Of a stretch of 64,000 nt of DNA, positions 50,760 through 58,885 are shown in pieces (position 1 is the stretch's first letter; every line of letters begins with the position of its first letter). A program made the position numbers and the translations under genes. Below the pieces are notes generated by a model that was not told the origin of the DNA, ran no database searches, and saw nothing but the letters and a program-made list of their open reading frames with translations. Source of the DNA: Verrucomicrobiaceae bacterium UBA2429. Lineage in GTDB: Bacteria > Verrucomicrobiota > Verrucomicrobiia > Verrucomicrobiales > Verrucomicrobiaceae. The stretch lies in contig DDQZ01000024.1 in the NCBI GenBank assembly GCA_002343505.1, forward strand, positions 211,640-275,639, written 5' to 3'.

Positions 50760-52058
50760 TCACCGCGCCCAGTCCGGCACCGCGCCATCGCCGGTGGCCT
50801 CGCCGCCTTGCACGATCCACGACAGGTTCAGCCGCGCGAACTGCATCGCCGTGTAGCGCCCGCCCTCGCCGCCCTCAAAGAGCAGGTAAATCGTGCCCTC
50901 GTCCGCCGTGCCGGGGCGCGCCGCGCCGAGGCTGGAGTAGGCGCTGTGGCCGGGATTCAGCAGGCGCTTCACCGGCCAGGTCTGGCCGCCATCGAAGCTG
51001 GCCCACAACGTCAGCTTTTCACGCGCGCCTCCCGCCGTGTCGGCATTGCTGTAGATGAGGACATCACGCCCCTTCACCGGCAGCCGCGTCAGCCCGCCCT
51101 TCATGCCGTAGCCGCGGTCATAACCGCCGCCGTCAATGAGCACCTGGTTCACGCGCAGGTCCTCCCATGTGTTGCCGCCATCGCGGCTCCACGCCTCGCG
51201 CCGCAGGATCTCATCCGGCCGCAGTTCGCGCTTGAAGGCCTTGTCATAAAAGCCGCTGCAACTGCGCGAGTTGAAATAAAGCGTCCCATCGCTCAGCTCC
51301 ACCAGCGCCGCCTCCTCGGTGGTCGCCTCCGGGAACAGCCCGCTCACCTGCCAGGTCGCGCCACCATCATCGCTGAAAATCGCGCAGCTATGGATGCCAT
51401 CGAGCGGCTTGCGGTCGGAGGGATGCTCCTTCGCCAGCGGACGGAAGGTGCCCGTGACAATCAGGCGTCCTTTGTGCTGGCCGTGGCGCAACGTGATGCC
51501 TGCCTCGCTGGCATTGTTGTGCAAATGATACCAGCCATCCAGCTCCTTCTGGCCGTGCGTGCCGCGTTTCTTCAGCCCCGTGCGCTCCAGCCAGCGCATC
51601 ACCTCGTTGGGTTTCACCGTGATCTCTTCCTCCGTCCAGCTTTGGCCGCTGTCCTTGCTGCGCCAGAGCTTGTCCTCGCCCTCCCACAGGCGGATCACCA
51701 GCAGCTCGCCGCGCATTTCATCCACGATGAAATTGCTGTCGAGAAACCCAAACGGCACCTCTTGGATCTCGCCCCAAGTGCGCCCGCCATCCGCGCTGCG
51801 GCGCAGCTTCTTCGCATAGTTGCGCATGATCAGCACCGTGCCATCCGCCGCCACGCCCAAGTACGGCTCGCGCACCTTGTCATCGCCATCAAAGACCACC
51901 TGCTTCTCCAAAAACGGTGCGCCGAGAAATGGCTTCAGCTCCCCCTCCGCCGGATGCCCCGCCGCCGTGCGCGGGACTGGATCTTGCGCTGGGCAAACTA
52001 CCGCCAGTGCCGCCAGCAGCGCGCACACCATCAGGGATCGGGAGAAGGGAGAAATCAT
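50760..52058 (-). CDS. Secreted sialidase (BNR/Asp-box) family protein
   Basis: A 432-residue exported six-bladed propeller of the sialidase superfamily. Five Asp-box turns can be counted (SADGGRTWGE, SKDSGQSWTE, SDDGGATWQV, SRDGGNTWED, SFDGGQTWPV). An Arg-containing strand near the start (KVREPYLGVAADG) and Arg later (MRNYAKKLRRS) fit the Arg-triad type, but I cannot confirm catalytic residues, so it may act on a related sugar. The ATG at 52058 opens MISPFSRSLMVCALLAALAV, a good signal peptide. Other in-frame ATGs at 52070 and 52091 are possible. Confidence 0.8.
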   Translation of the reverse strand: MISPFSRSLMVCALLAALAVVCPAQDPVPRTAAGHPAEGELKPFLGAPFLEKQVVFDGDDKVREPYLGVAADGTVLIMRNYAKKLRRSADGGRTWGEIQEVPFGFLDSNFIVDEMRGELLVIRLWEGEDKLWRSKDSGQSWTEEEITVKPNEVMRWLERTGLKKRGTHGQKELDGWYHLHNNASEAGITLRHGQHKGRLIVTGTFRPLAKEHPSDRKPLDGIHSCAIFSDDGGATWQVSGLFPEATTEEAALVELSDGTLYFNSRSCSGFYDKAFKRELRPDEILRREAWSRDGGNTWEDLRVNQVLIDGGGYDRGYGMKGGLTRLPVKGRDVLIYSNADTAGGAREKLTLWASFDGGQTWPVKRLLNPGHSAYSSLGAARPGTADEGTIYLLFEGGEGGRYTAMQFARLNLSWIVQGGEATGDGAVPDWAR

Positions 52059-52220
52059 CGCACCAGCCATTACGCATTCAGGAAGACTCATCCTGCGTTC
52101 GAGGCATGGAACGAACCGGCTCAGCGATGAAAGGGACCCACATGACAGGTGGTGAGTCCGCTTGGCTGAGAAAACCACGGGCTTGCCTGAACTGTGAAAC
52201 TGCAAGAAACTGCCCAAGCC

Positions 52221-52415
52221 ATGAAATACATCACCATCAGCATGGATGACGGGCTTTCCTTCCAGGACCGCATGAAAGCTACCGATACCGAGTTTCAGCG
52301 ACTTGCCAGAGAGGAGCAAGAGCTTCGGGCCGAACTCGATGCCCGCCACATCGGGCTTAATCCCGCCAACAACCTCACCAGAGACGAACTCCACGACCGC
52401 GATGCGCTTCGTTGA
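52221..52415 (+). CDS. Small hypothetical protein
   Basis: A possible 64-residue protein starting MKYITISMDDGLSFQDRMKA, with a charged helix (FQRLAREEQELRAELDAR). No family is recognised and there is no clear ribosome binding site. It stands just before the toxin-antitoxin pair, on the same strand. Confidence 0.45.
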   Translation: MKYITISMDDGLSFQDRMKATDTEFQRLAREEQELRAELDARHIGLNPANNLTRDELHDRDALR

Positions 52416-52500
52416 TACCAAAAACAGGAGATTGTGGGACGCCTTCATCCTCGCCGCCGCCAAATTGACAGCCATCTGCGCGTGATGTATAAAACGCATC

Positions 52501-52752
52501 ATGACACGCACTCAGATTCAGTTCCCTGAGCCCCTCTACCAGCGGCTCAAAGAGATCGCCGAGCGGCAGGATTGGTCGCTTTCGGAGGTCATGCGCAAGG
52601 CGGCGGAGCACTTCGTCACCCGCTTCCCGGAGGAGCCAGCGCCCAAGAAAGTCTGGCGTTTCCCTACCCTCGACTGCGGCGGAGACTTCCTCACCGATCC
52701 CGCCAGCCTGCGCCCCGAAGTGGATGCCATCCTGGAGCGCAGCGCATCATGA
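52501..52752 (+). CDS. Ribbon-helix-helix antitoxin
   Basis: An 83-residue protein whose first half (MTRTQIQFPEPLYQRLKEIA, then WSLSEVMRKAAEHFV) has the strand-helix-helix pattern of RHH antitoxins. The C-terminal half would wrap the toxin. It overlaps the PIN-domain toxin by 4 bp (ATGA), the standard order antitoxin-toxin. The RHH part should bind and repress its own promoter. Confidence 0.85.
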   Translation: MTRTQIQFPEPLYQRLKEIAERQDWSLSEVMRKAAEHFVTRFPEEPAPKKVWRFPTLDCGGDFLTDPASLRPEVDAILERSAS

Positions 52753-53186
52753 TCCTCTCCGCCGACACCAACCTCTTCCTCTACGCGGCCAATCCGGATT
52801 CGCCGCATCACGAAGCCGCCCGCCGCTTCTTCGAGGAGGAGATCGTCGGTGAGCGATTCCTGCTCTGCGGCCTCGTGCTGGTGGAGCTTTATATGCAGCT
52901 CCGCAATCCAGCGGTGTTCAAGAAGCCCAAGACCTCCAAGGAAGCGACAGCCTTCTGCGACGCTCTCCGCGTCAACCCCGCCTGGGAGTTTGGCGACTAC
53001 GAACCCGAGGTCGCCAAGCCGCTCTGGAACTGGGCCGCCAAGACCACCACCGGCTTCCGCCACATCATCGACGCCCGCCTCGCCCTCACCCTCCGTCACC
53101 ACGGCGTCACCCACTTCACCACGGCGAATGCCAAGCACTTCGCGGGTTTCGGGTTTGAGAAGGTTTGGAGTCCGATCTCCACTTGA
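52749..53186 (+). CDS. PIN-domain ribonuclease toxin (VapC family)
   Basis: A 145-residue PIN nuclease. The acidic residues expected at the active site are visible: Asp6 (SADTNLFLYAA), Glu (LVLVELYMQL) and Asp (HIIDARLALTL), with a final Asn/Thr in TTANAKHF. It should cut tRNA or mRNA unless held by the RHH antitoxin encoded upstream with 4-bp overlap. It ends where the lower-GC ParB-like/methylase pair begins. Confidence 0.88.
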   Translation: MILSADTNLFLYAANPDSPHHEAARRFFEEEIVGERFLLCGLVLVELYMQLRNPAVFKKPKTSKEATAFCDALRVNPAWEFGDYEPEVAKPLWNWAAKTTTGFRHIIDARLALTLRHHGVTHFTTANAKHFAGFGFEKVWSPIST

Positions 53187-53254
53187 ACCTCGAACTCATC
53201 CCTGGTGGTTTCAGAAATCCACTCCAAGTCTCCCAAGTCATCCAACTGCCTACT

Positions 53255-54724
53255 ATGCCACTCGTTGATTCCGACAAATGGAAAGCCGCCTTTGTGAGTC
53301 TTAACGCATTGCGTTTTCACCCTCACAACCCCCGTTTGGCTAGCTTGAGCAGTAAAGCCAGTGAGCGGGAAATCATCGAGGAACTCTGTGAACGAAGCAA
53401 AGTCGAAGTCATAGCACGTTCAATCGTTGATAAGGGCTACTTGCGAAACGAACGGCTGATCGTTTATCGCGATGGGGCGAAAAACATCGTTTATGAAGGC
53501 AATCGTCGTTTGTGCGCCCTGAAAGTTCTTGCGAATCCCGAACTCGCTCCGAAGTCCAAGCAGAAGACCTTCAAGCGACTGAGCGAGAAAGCGAAGCTGC
53601 CAGCCAAGGTCGCAGTCGATGTTGTTCCTTCAGTCTTTGACGCTGAGGTGGTGATGTTCGTTAAACACGCCGGCTCTGCTTACATGGAAGGATGGAAGCC
53701 TGTCCAGCAGGCCACATTCATTGCAGCTCGACTGGAAGCAGGAGAGACAGTGGATGAGTTGGCAACGAATTATGGTCTGAGCCGAGCTGAGATTACGAGA
53801 GCCAGAGCCTTGATTGACCTCTACCGCATGTGTCGACTTGCACCGCTCTCCGAAGCTGCTCAGGAACTTGTGGCAAATCCCGAGGCGTTCCCAACATCGA
53901 TCATTTTCGAGCGACTCATCGAGCCGAAGAAAATCGGAAGCCTCCTTGGCTTCGAGATAACCGACAAGGGGCTTTTCGCACCCAGTGGAGCAGACACATT
54001 GGCACTCCTCGCTCGCATTTTGGAGGACATTGCTTCTGATGATGACGGCAAACGCCTTGATACGCGCTCCCTCAATACAGAAGAGGATCAACTTGCATAT
54101 GTTGCGAAGCTTCGATTTAAGCCTGCCGAAGCTGCCAAAGTGGACGCAAACACGATGGAAGAAGCTGCTCGGCCAAAGGCGAAAGAAGGCAGTGCGACAT
54201 CAACAAATTCCACTCAGCCTCAAGGTGGAGCGCAGACCTCCAAGAGCAAATCATCAGGCAGGACTGCGACTATATCTGGACGCCTGTTCCCTCGTTCTTT
54301 GGTTTGTGAAATCAAAAACAAAAAGCTGTTAGCCCTGATTGATGAGGGGAAACAGTTGGAGGTGCCCTCAGCTCCGAACACCTGTAGTCTGCTAATGCGG
54401 TGCGTTTTGGACATCTCACTTCAGCTTGCGATGGATCAACGCGGTGTCGTGGCTGCTATTGTGGCGAAATACAAAAAGAAGAACCGGGACCGGCTATCGA
54501 CCGTCGAACTTTTAGAGGAAACGAAATCTGGTGGCTTGCTTGATATTGGCCTGGATGGAATGGAACTGCGAACGATTGATCCACTCAAGGCTACTGGCCC
54601 AATCAGTTATGACAGCTTGCATCTAGTCATCCATAACGTGAATTGGCGTGCGACTGCTGACAATGTCCTTCAACTGAGAGACATCGTTGTGCCAATAATC
54701 CAGAAAGCCGTCCGTAAACCATGA
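53255..54724 (+). CDS. ParB-like nuclease-domain protein, partner of Dam methylase
   Basis: A 489-residue protein. Residues about 15-110 form a ParB/sulfiredoxin-type domain (LNALRFHPHNPRL, ARSIVDKGYL, and YEGNRRLCALK, the GERRxxA-like box), followed by a helix-turn-helix-like stretch (VDELATNYGLSRAEITRARAL). The C-terminal half is unrecognised, with a Ser/Thr/Gln-rich linker (about 315-350). Its GC content is visibly lower than that of the surroundings and codon choice differs. The stop overlaps the start of the adenine methylase by 4 bp. A start further upstream would overlap the PIN gene; the ATG at 53255 has no ribosome binding site. The role could be DNA modification control or defense. 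Confidence 0.75.
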   Translation: MPLVDSDKWKAAFVSLNALRFHPHNPRLASLSSKASEREIIEELCERSKVEVIARSIVDKGYLRNERLIVYRDGAKNIVYEGNRRLCALKVLANPELAPKSKQKTFKRLSEKAKLPAKVAVDVVPSVFDAEVVMFVKHAGSAYMEGWKPVQQATFIAARLEAGETVDELATNYGLSRAEITRARALIDLYRMCRLAPLSEAAQELVANPEAFPTSIIFERLIEPKKIGSLLGFEITDKGLFAPSGADTLALLARILEDIASDDDGKRLDTRSLNTEEDQLAYVAKLRFKPAEAAKVDANTMEEAARPKAKEGSATSTNSTQPQGGAQTSKSKSSGRTATISGRLFPRSLVCEIKNKKLLALIDEGKQLEVPSAPNTCSLLMRCVLDISLQLAMDQRGVVAAIVAKYKKKNRDRLSTVELLEETKSGGLLDIGLDGMELRTIDPLKATGPISYDSLHLVIHNVNWRATADNVLQLRDIVVPIIQKAVRKP

Positions 54725-55614
54725 TTAACCGGAATATAAGCCCACTCCGGTATCCGGGCGGCAAGGTTGCTCTGTTTGACGTGCTGCGTGCAACGATCTA
54801 CGCCAACAAAGCCCAAGGCTGCACTTACGTTGAGCCGTTCGCGGGGGGGGCTGGCGCAGGCGTTAAACTTCTTGCCGAAGGTCATGTGGATCGAATCATC
54901 ATTAATGATCGAGATCGTGCCATTTACAGCTTCTGGAAGTCAGTTCTGAATCGAACAGAAGCATTCATTGATCGACTAATGACGGTCGAGTTGACGATTA
55001 GCGAATGGGAACGCCAGCGGGACATCTATCGAAATCCAGGCCGACGTTCGCAGATCGATTTGGGATTCGCTGCATTCTTCCTGAATCGCTGTAACAGATC
55101 AGGCATCATTGTGAAGGCGGGTCCCATCGGTGGTCTTGAGCAAAAGGGTAAATGGAAGCTGGATGCTCGGTTTAATCGCGAAGGCTTGGCCTCCAGGGTG
55201 AGGGAGATCGCTTCCTTTGAAGATCGCGTAGAGGTCCTGGGCGTGGATGCCGAAGATTTGATGCGGCAGTTAAAGACAAGAGCCCAATCCGAGAGCTTGT
55301 TCGCCTACGCAGACCCTCCCTATTATGTGAAAGGGAAAGCATTGTATCTAAATCATTATCACGACGATGATCATAAACGTTTTGCTCGTCTGATGTGCAG
55401 TTCGGATCAATTTGCGTGGGTCATGACTTATGATGATGTCCCTCGAATTCGGGAGTTGTATGCTCGCATGAATCTCAGATCGTTTCGATTGAGGTATTCT
55501 GCCCACCACGACTCTCACGAAGGCAGTGAATTATTCATCAGCCCGCCGCATGTGGTTCTGCCTCTGGATATTGCCGAGGGGCTAGAATGCCGGAAGCGGA
55601 ACGCAGGTCGATAA
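54721..55614 (+). CDS. D12-class DNA adenine methylase
   Basis: A 297-residue Dam-type N6-adenine methyltransferase. The SAM site reads FAGGAGAG (40-47) with the following INDRDRAIYSFWK, and the catalytic motif is DPPYY (198-202). The N-terminus SPLRYPGGK is typical of the D12 class. It starts inside the stop of the ParB-like gene (ATGA). No restriction enzyme of known type is next to it, so it is a solitary methylase or part of an unknown two-gene system. GC is lower than the neighbours. Confidence 0.92.
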   Translation: MINRNISPLRYPGGKVALFDVLRATIYANKAQGCTYVEPFAGGAGAGVKLLAEGHVDRIIINDRDRAIYSFWKSVLNRTEAFIDRLMTVELTISEWERQRDIYRNPGRRSQIDLGFAAFFLNRCNRSGIIVKAGPIGGLEQKGKWKLDARFNREGLASRVREIASFEDRVEVLGVDAEDLMRQLKTRAQSESLFAYADPPYYVKGKALYLNHYHDDDHKRFARLMCSSDQFAWVMTYDDVPRIRELYARMNLRSFRLRYSAHHDSHEGSELFISPPHVVLPLDIAEGLECRKRNAGR

Positions 55615-55684
55615 CGCGGGCGAGTGTGTTTTAGTCTTGCCCTTGCCTTGCTGGTGACGGCTTCGGCGTTAGTGAAGGTTTAGT

Positions 55685-56914
55685 TCATTTCCCAGCCTCC
55701 ATCTCCATGCGAACAATGTCCGCGAGTTGCTTCGCTGTTGGCAGTCTGCCCTTCAACTCGCCCGGCAGCTTGGATTGCAAGGTGTAGGCGGCGACGCCGA
55801 TGGGGTTGGCTTTGGTCCGGAGGGCATATTCGACCTCCACGTCGTCTTTTTCGGCGCAGAGGATGATGCCGATGGAGGGCTGGTCGCCGGCGGCACGTTC
55901 GGTGTCGTTGAGGAGGTTCAGGTAGAAATCCATTTTGCCCGCGAACTCCGGTTCGAAGGGGCCGAGCTTCAACTCGAAGGCCACGAGGGCTTTGAGGAAG
56001 CGATGGTAGAAGAGCAGGTCGATGAAATACTCCTTCTTTCCAAGCACAAGCCGGTGCTGTCGCTCGACGAAGCAGAAGCCGTAGCCGAGTTCGAGCAGGA
56101 AGGCTTGCAAGCGGCTGATCAGGCGGTCCTCCAACTCACGCTCTCTCACCGCACGGCGCAAACCGAGAAACTCGAGGTTGTAGGAGCTTTTGAGCATCTC
56201 CTCCGCCTGCTCGGCGAAGTGCTCCGGCAGGGCGAGATCGAAGTTGTGCGTCTTCTTCTCCGTCACCGCCCGATTGTAGGCTCCGGCCTTGATCTGGTTC
56301 AAAAGCACGTTCCGCGACCACCCGAAGCTGGCCGTGGCCCGCAGATACCAAAGGCGGGCTGCGGGTGCGGTGAGCTTGTTGAGAATGAGCAAGTGGTGTC
56401 CCCAAGGTATTTCTGCGACAAGCTGTTGCAGAAATGGGATCGCGTCGGTGGTGCCAGCTTCTGCCACAGGCTGTGGCAGAATTTCTCCAGCTCTCAATTT
56501 GGCGACAGATTGTCGCCGTTTTGCGCCTTGGCCTATTTCTGCAACAGGTTGTTGCAGAATTGGCCGGAAGGTTCGACTCGAGAATTCTCTCACAACTTGT
56601 GAGAGAAAGTCAGGCGCGGAGTATGCTTCGTAGAGGCGCTTCATTTCCCACACGCTGCGAGCCGAAAAACCGCTCATGTCAGGGAACGCTGCTCGCAGCT
56701 CTGCCGCGACCATTTCGACCACGGACTCGCCCCAGTTGAGTTCTTTTTGCTTCTCCACAATTCCGCACCCGATGTCCCAGTAGAGCGTGACCAGTTCACG
56801 GTTCACCTGTCGAGCTGCCGACAGGCGAGCCGAAGCGATGCGTGACTTCAGATCGGTCACGAAGTGCTTGTAGTCAGTGGTCAGAGCGAGGGTTGTATCG
56901 CGAGACTTTTTCAT
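55685..56914 (-). CDS. DUF1016/YhcG-type PDDEXK nuclease
   Basis: A 409-residue protein of the DUF1016 family, which ends in a PD-(D/E)xK nuclease domain. Early signature: VNRELVTLYWDIGCGIVEKQ; late signature: GYGFCFVERQHRLVLGKKEYFIDLLFYHRFLKALVAFELK (with Asp and Glu-x-Lys catalytic residues in FIDLLF and AFELK). Between them, about residues 105-175, a repeated unit L-x-Q-x-V-A-E occurs five times, encoded by 23-bp palindromes. The family is often found in defense islands and toxin loci. The ATG at 56914 is preferred over the TTG at 56941. Confidence 0.88.
   Translation of the reverse strand: MKKSRDTTLALTTDYKHFVTDLKSRIASARLSAARQVNRELVTLYWDIGCGIVEKQKELNWGESVVEMVAAELRAAFPDMSGFSARSVWEMKRLYEAYSAPDFLSQVVREFSSRTFRPILQQPVAEIGQGAKRRQSVAKLRAGEILPQPVAEAGTTDAIPFLQQLVAEIPWGHHLLILNKLTAPAARLWYLRATASFGWSRNVLLNQIKAGAYNRAVTEKKTHNFDLALPEHFAEQAEEMLKSSYNLEFLGLRRAVRERELEDRLISRLQAFLLELGYGFCFVERQHRLVLGKKEYFIDLLFYHRFLKALVAFELKLGPFEPEFAGKMDFYLNLLNDTERAAGDQPSIGIILCAEKDDVEVEYALRTKANPIGVAAYTLQSKLPGELKGRLPTAKQLADIVRMEMEAGK
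56411..56607. repeat. Array of five 23-bp palindromes inside the DUF1016 gene
   Basis: Units at 56411-56433, 56459-56481, 56498-56520, 56537-56559 and 56585-56607; start-to-start distances 48, 39, 39, 48. Most show TTCT...AGAA outer arms (for example TTCTGCCACAGGCTGTGGCAG); the middle unit keeps only GGCGACA/TGTCGCC. Arms differ between units but remain self-complementary. Confidence 0.85.
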
Positions 56915-56944
56915 GGGATCAAAATGCGCAGATGATTTCAAACG

Positions 56945-57832
56945 CTACCGCTTCTTCACATAATGCGCCCCGCGCCCCTGGCCTTTCGGCAGAAGGTGGC
57001 CGTGCTGGACGAGTTCCTTCAAGCGCAGCTTGAGCGTGCTGGGTTTGCCGTGGGTGAGCTTGACGAGTTCGCCAAGCGTGAGCGTCTCGTGGTCGGCGAA
57101 GTGGGTGAGGATCTTCTTCGCGAGCGGGTGGAGGTCGGTGGCGTGCGTGTCCTCGATGGCGATCTTCTTCGCGAGCGCGTCCTTTTGCTTTACGAGGGAG
57201 CGGAAGAAGAACATGAGCCAGGCTTCCCAGTCTGGCTTCTTTGCGTTGAGCGTGGTTTGGGTGCGGCGGAGGGCACGGTAGTAGCCCTCCTTGGAGGCTT
57301 CGATGATGCTTTCCAGTGAGCTATAGGGCACATGGGCATAACCGGCACGCAGGAGCATGAGCGTGGTGAGCACACGGGAAAGTCGGCCATTGCCATCCTG
57401 AAACGGATGGATGGCGAGGAAGACGACGATGAAGCTGCCGATGAGCAGCAGCGGATGCAGGGAGCGCTCGCGGTCGGCCTTGATGAACCAGGCGACGAGG
57501 GCCTCCATCTCGCGCGGCGTGTCGAAGGGCGAGGTGGTGTGGAAGACGATGCCGATCTCCTTTCCATCGGCATCGAAGGCGGCGACATGGTTGGGCAGGG
57601 CCTTGTAGTGGCCGCGGTGGCGTTCGTCCTTCGTGCTGTGGCGCAGGAGGTCCTGATGGAGCTGGCCGATCATGTTTTCCGTGACGGGAATCTGATCGAA
57701 GGCATCAAACACCTGATCCATGACATAGGCGTAGCCGGCGACCTCCTGTTCATCGCGCGTCTTGAACTCAGTGATGTGCAGGACCGGCTGTTTGAGTCGG
57801 ATTTTGACCAGATGCTCAAGGGGTTGCCTCAA
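56945..57832 (-). CDS. Fic-domain AMP-transferase, N-terminus missing
   Basis: A 295-codon frame with the Fic core HPFQDGNGRLSR at 142-153 (catalytic His142) and a C-terminal winged helix (LGELVKLTHGKPSTLKLRLK). Fic enzymes transfer AMP to hydroxyl groups of target proteins. Typical full-length members also carry an N-terminal S-x-x-x-E inhibitory helix; it is absent here, and no ATG is found: the frame opens only with a TTG at 57832 after a stop about 27 bp upstream. So the gene may be truncated at its 5' end, or it starts at TTG. It lies downstream of the regulator gene. Confidence 0.75.
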   Translation of the reverse strand: MRQPLEHLVKIRLKQPVLHITEFKTRDEQEVAGYAYVMDQVFDAFDQIPVTENMIGQLHQDLLRHSTKDERHRGHYKALPNHVAAFDADGKEIGIVFHTTSPFDTPREMEALVAWFIKADRERSLHPLLLIGSFIVVFLAIHPFQDGNGRLSRVLTTLMLLRAGYAHVPYSSLESIIEASKEGYYRALRRTQTTLNAKKPDWEAWLMFFFRSLVKQKDALAKKIAIEDTHATDLHPLAKKILTHFADHETLTLGELVKLTHGKPSTLKLRLKELVQHGHLLPKGQGRGAHYVKKR

Positions 57833-57946
57833 GCAGATTGCGAGGGGTGAAGCTTGAGCAGCTTTTTACCTGACTGCCCCGTTGCAAACTTCAAAGCTCC
57901 GCAGACCACGTGATCACTGGCGCGGAGGCTTCTTTTGTCGGGTGGC

Positions 57947-58735
57947 TCATGGAGCAAGCTGGCACTGGGTTTTGCGATGCTCCGCAGGCGTTGTCTGAAA
58001 CCGGCGCTTGAAGTGCTGGCCTAAGCGCGAGACATCGCGGTAGCCGACGCGTTTGGCGATGCGGGCGACGGGGAGCTGGGTGGTGGCGAGCAGTTCAGCG
58101 GCTTTCTCCAGGCGGAGCTTTTGCAGATAGCCCTGGAAGCTGAGGCCGTGATGCTGGCGGAAGAGGCGGCTGAGATTGCCTGCGCTGGTAAAGGCCACCT
58201 TCCGCGCCACGTCCGTCAGCTTCAACGGTGAATGCAGGCGGAAGGCGAGGTGAGCGGTGGCGCGTTGCAAAGGATCGCCGCGCGGCTCGGTGGCGGCGCT
58301 GGACTTTTCAGCCACCCGAAACCATACGGCCTCGACATGGCTGCGCGCGGCGTCCTCGGCGGCAGCGGGGTCTCCCAAAGCGATGGTCTCCACGAGATGT
58401 TCGTGCTCGTCGGCCAGCACGCGCGCATCGGGGAAGTAGTCCTCAAAGCCCTGCCCGTGAAAATGCAGCAGGCCGTCCCAGGCGAGCCGCCAGGCCGCCT
58501 TGAGCTGGGGGACTTGCGCCATCTCGATGAGGGTCTCATGCAGTTCGAAATCGGCCTCGCGAAAGGCCGCGTAATCGCGCACGCGCAGCGCCTGGGTCAG
58601 ACGCTTGAGGAGGGCGCGCAGGCGTTTGAGATGCTCCGGCGAGCTTGCGGCGTGACTGGCCGCATGGCGCGCGGCAAAGCCTTCCAGCAGCGAGCGGAGT
58701 TCCGAGAGGCGGCGCAGTTCGGCGGTGTTCATCAT
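57947..58735 (-). CDS. Transcription regulator with FCD-like and AraC-type domains
   Basis: A 262-residue regulator. The N-terminal about 150 residues resemble the FCD ligand domain of GntR regulators (LSELRSLLEGFAARHAA, FREADFELHETLIEMA, DEHEHLVETIALGDPAAAEDA, with His residues in metal-binding spacing). The C-terminal 100 residues are an AraC-type double HTH (LKLTDVARKVAFTSAGNLSRLF and ARIAKRVGYRDVSRLGQHFKRRF). The usual GntR winged helix is missing, so this is an unusual fusion. It is divergent from the lyase gene, with a palindrome between them, and probably regulates the sialic-acid-like cluster. Confidence 0.8.
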   Translation of the reverse strand: MMNTAELRRLSELRSLLEGFAARHAASHAASSPEHLKRLRALLKRLTQALRVRDYAAFREADFELHETLIEMAQVPQLKAAWRLAWDGLLHFHGQGFEDYFPDARVLADEHEHLVETIALGDPAAAEDAARSHVEAVWFRVAEKSSAATEPRGDPLQRATAHLAFRLHSPLKLTDVARKVAFTSAGNLSRLFRQHHGLSFQGYLQKLRLEKAAELLATTQLPVARIAKRVGYRDVSRLGQHFKRRFQTTPAEHRKTQCQLAP

Positions 58736-58818
58736 GGGCAAATAGGCGAAATCGAGCAGCAGGCTATGCGGCAGCGGTCAAAGGCGACCGCCGCTGGAAC
58801 GGCAGCATTGAAAACGCG

Positions 58819-58834
58819 GAAACGGCGCCGTTTC
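58819..58834. promoter_or_regulatory. 16-bp perfect palindrome between regulator and lyase
   Basis: GAAACGGC/GCCGTTTC with no spacer, centred 59 bp upstream of the lyase start. A second inverted repeat GGCAT-N6-ATGCC follows at 58846-58861. Both are candidates for the FCD-AraC regulator. Confidence 0.5.
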
Positions 58835-58885
58835 ATCACGCCACAGGCATTCCATTATGCCAAATCAACCACACGACTTCCTGCC

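Noticed and set aside
56411..56607. Possible CRISPR array
   Set aside because: Units are palindromic, differ from one another, have 16-25 bp gaps and lie in frame inside a protein-coding gene, unlike CRISPR repeats and spacers.
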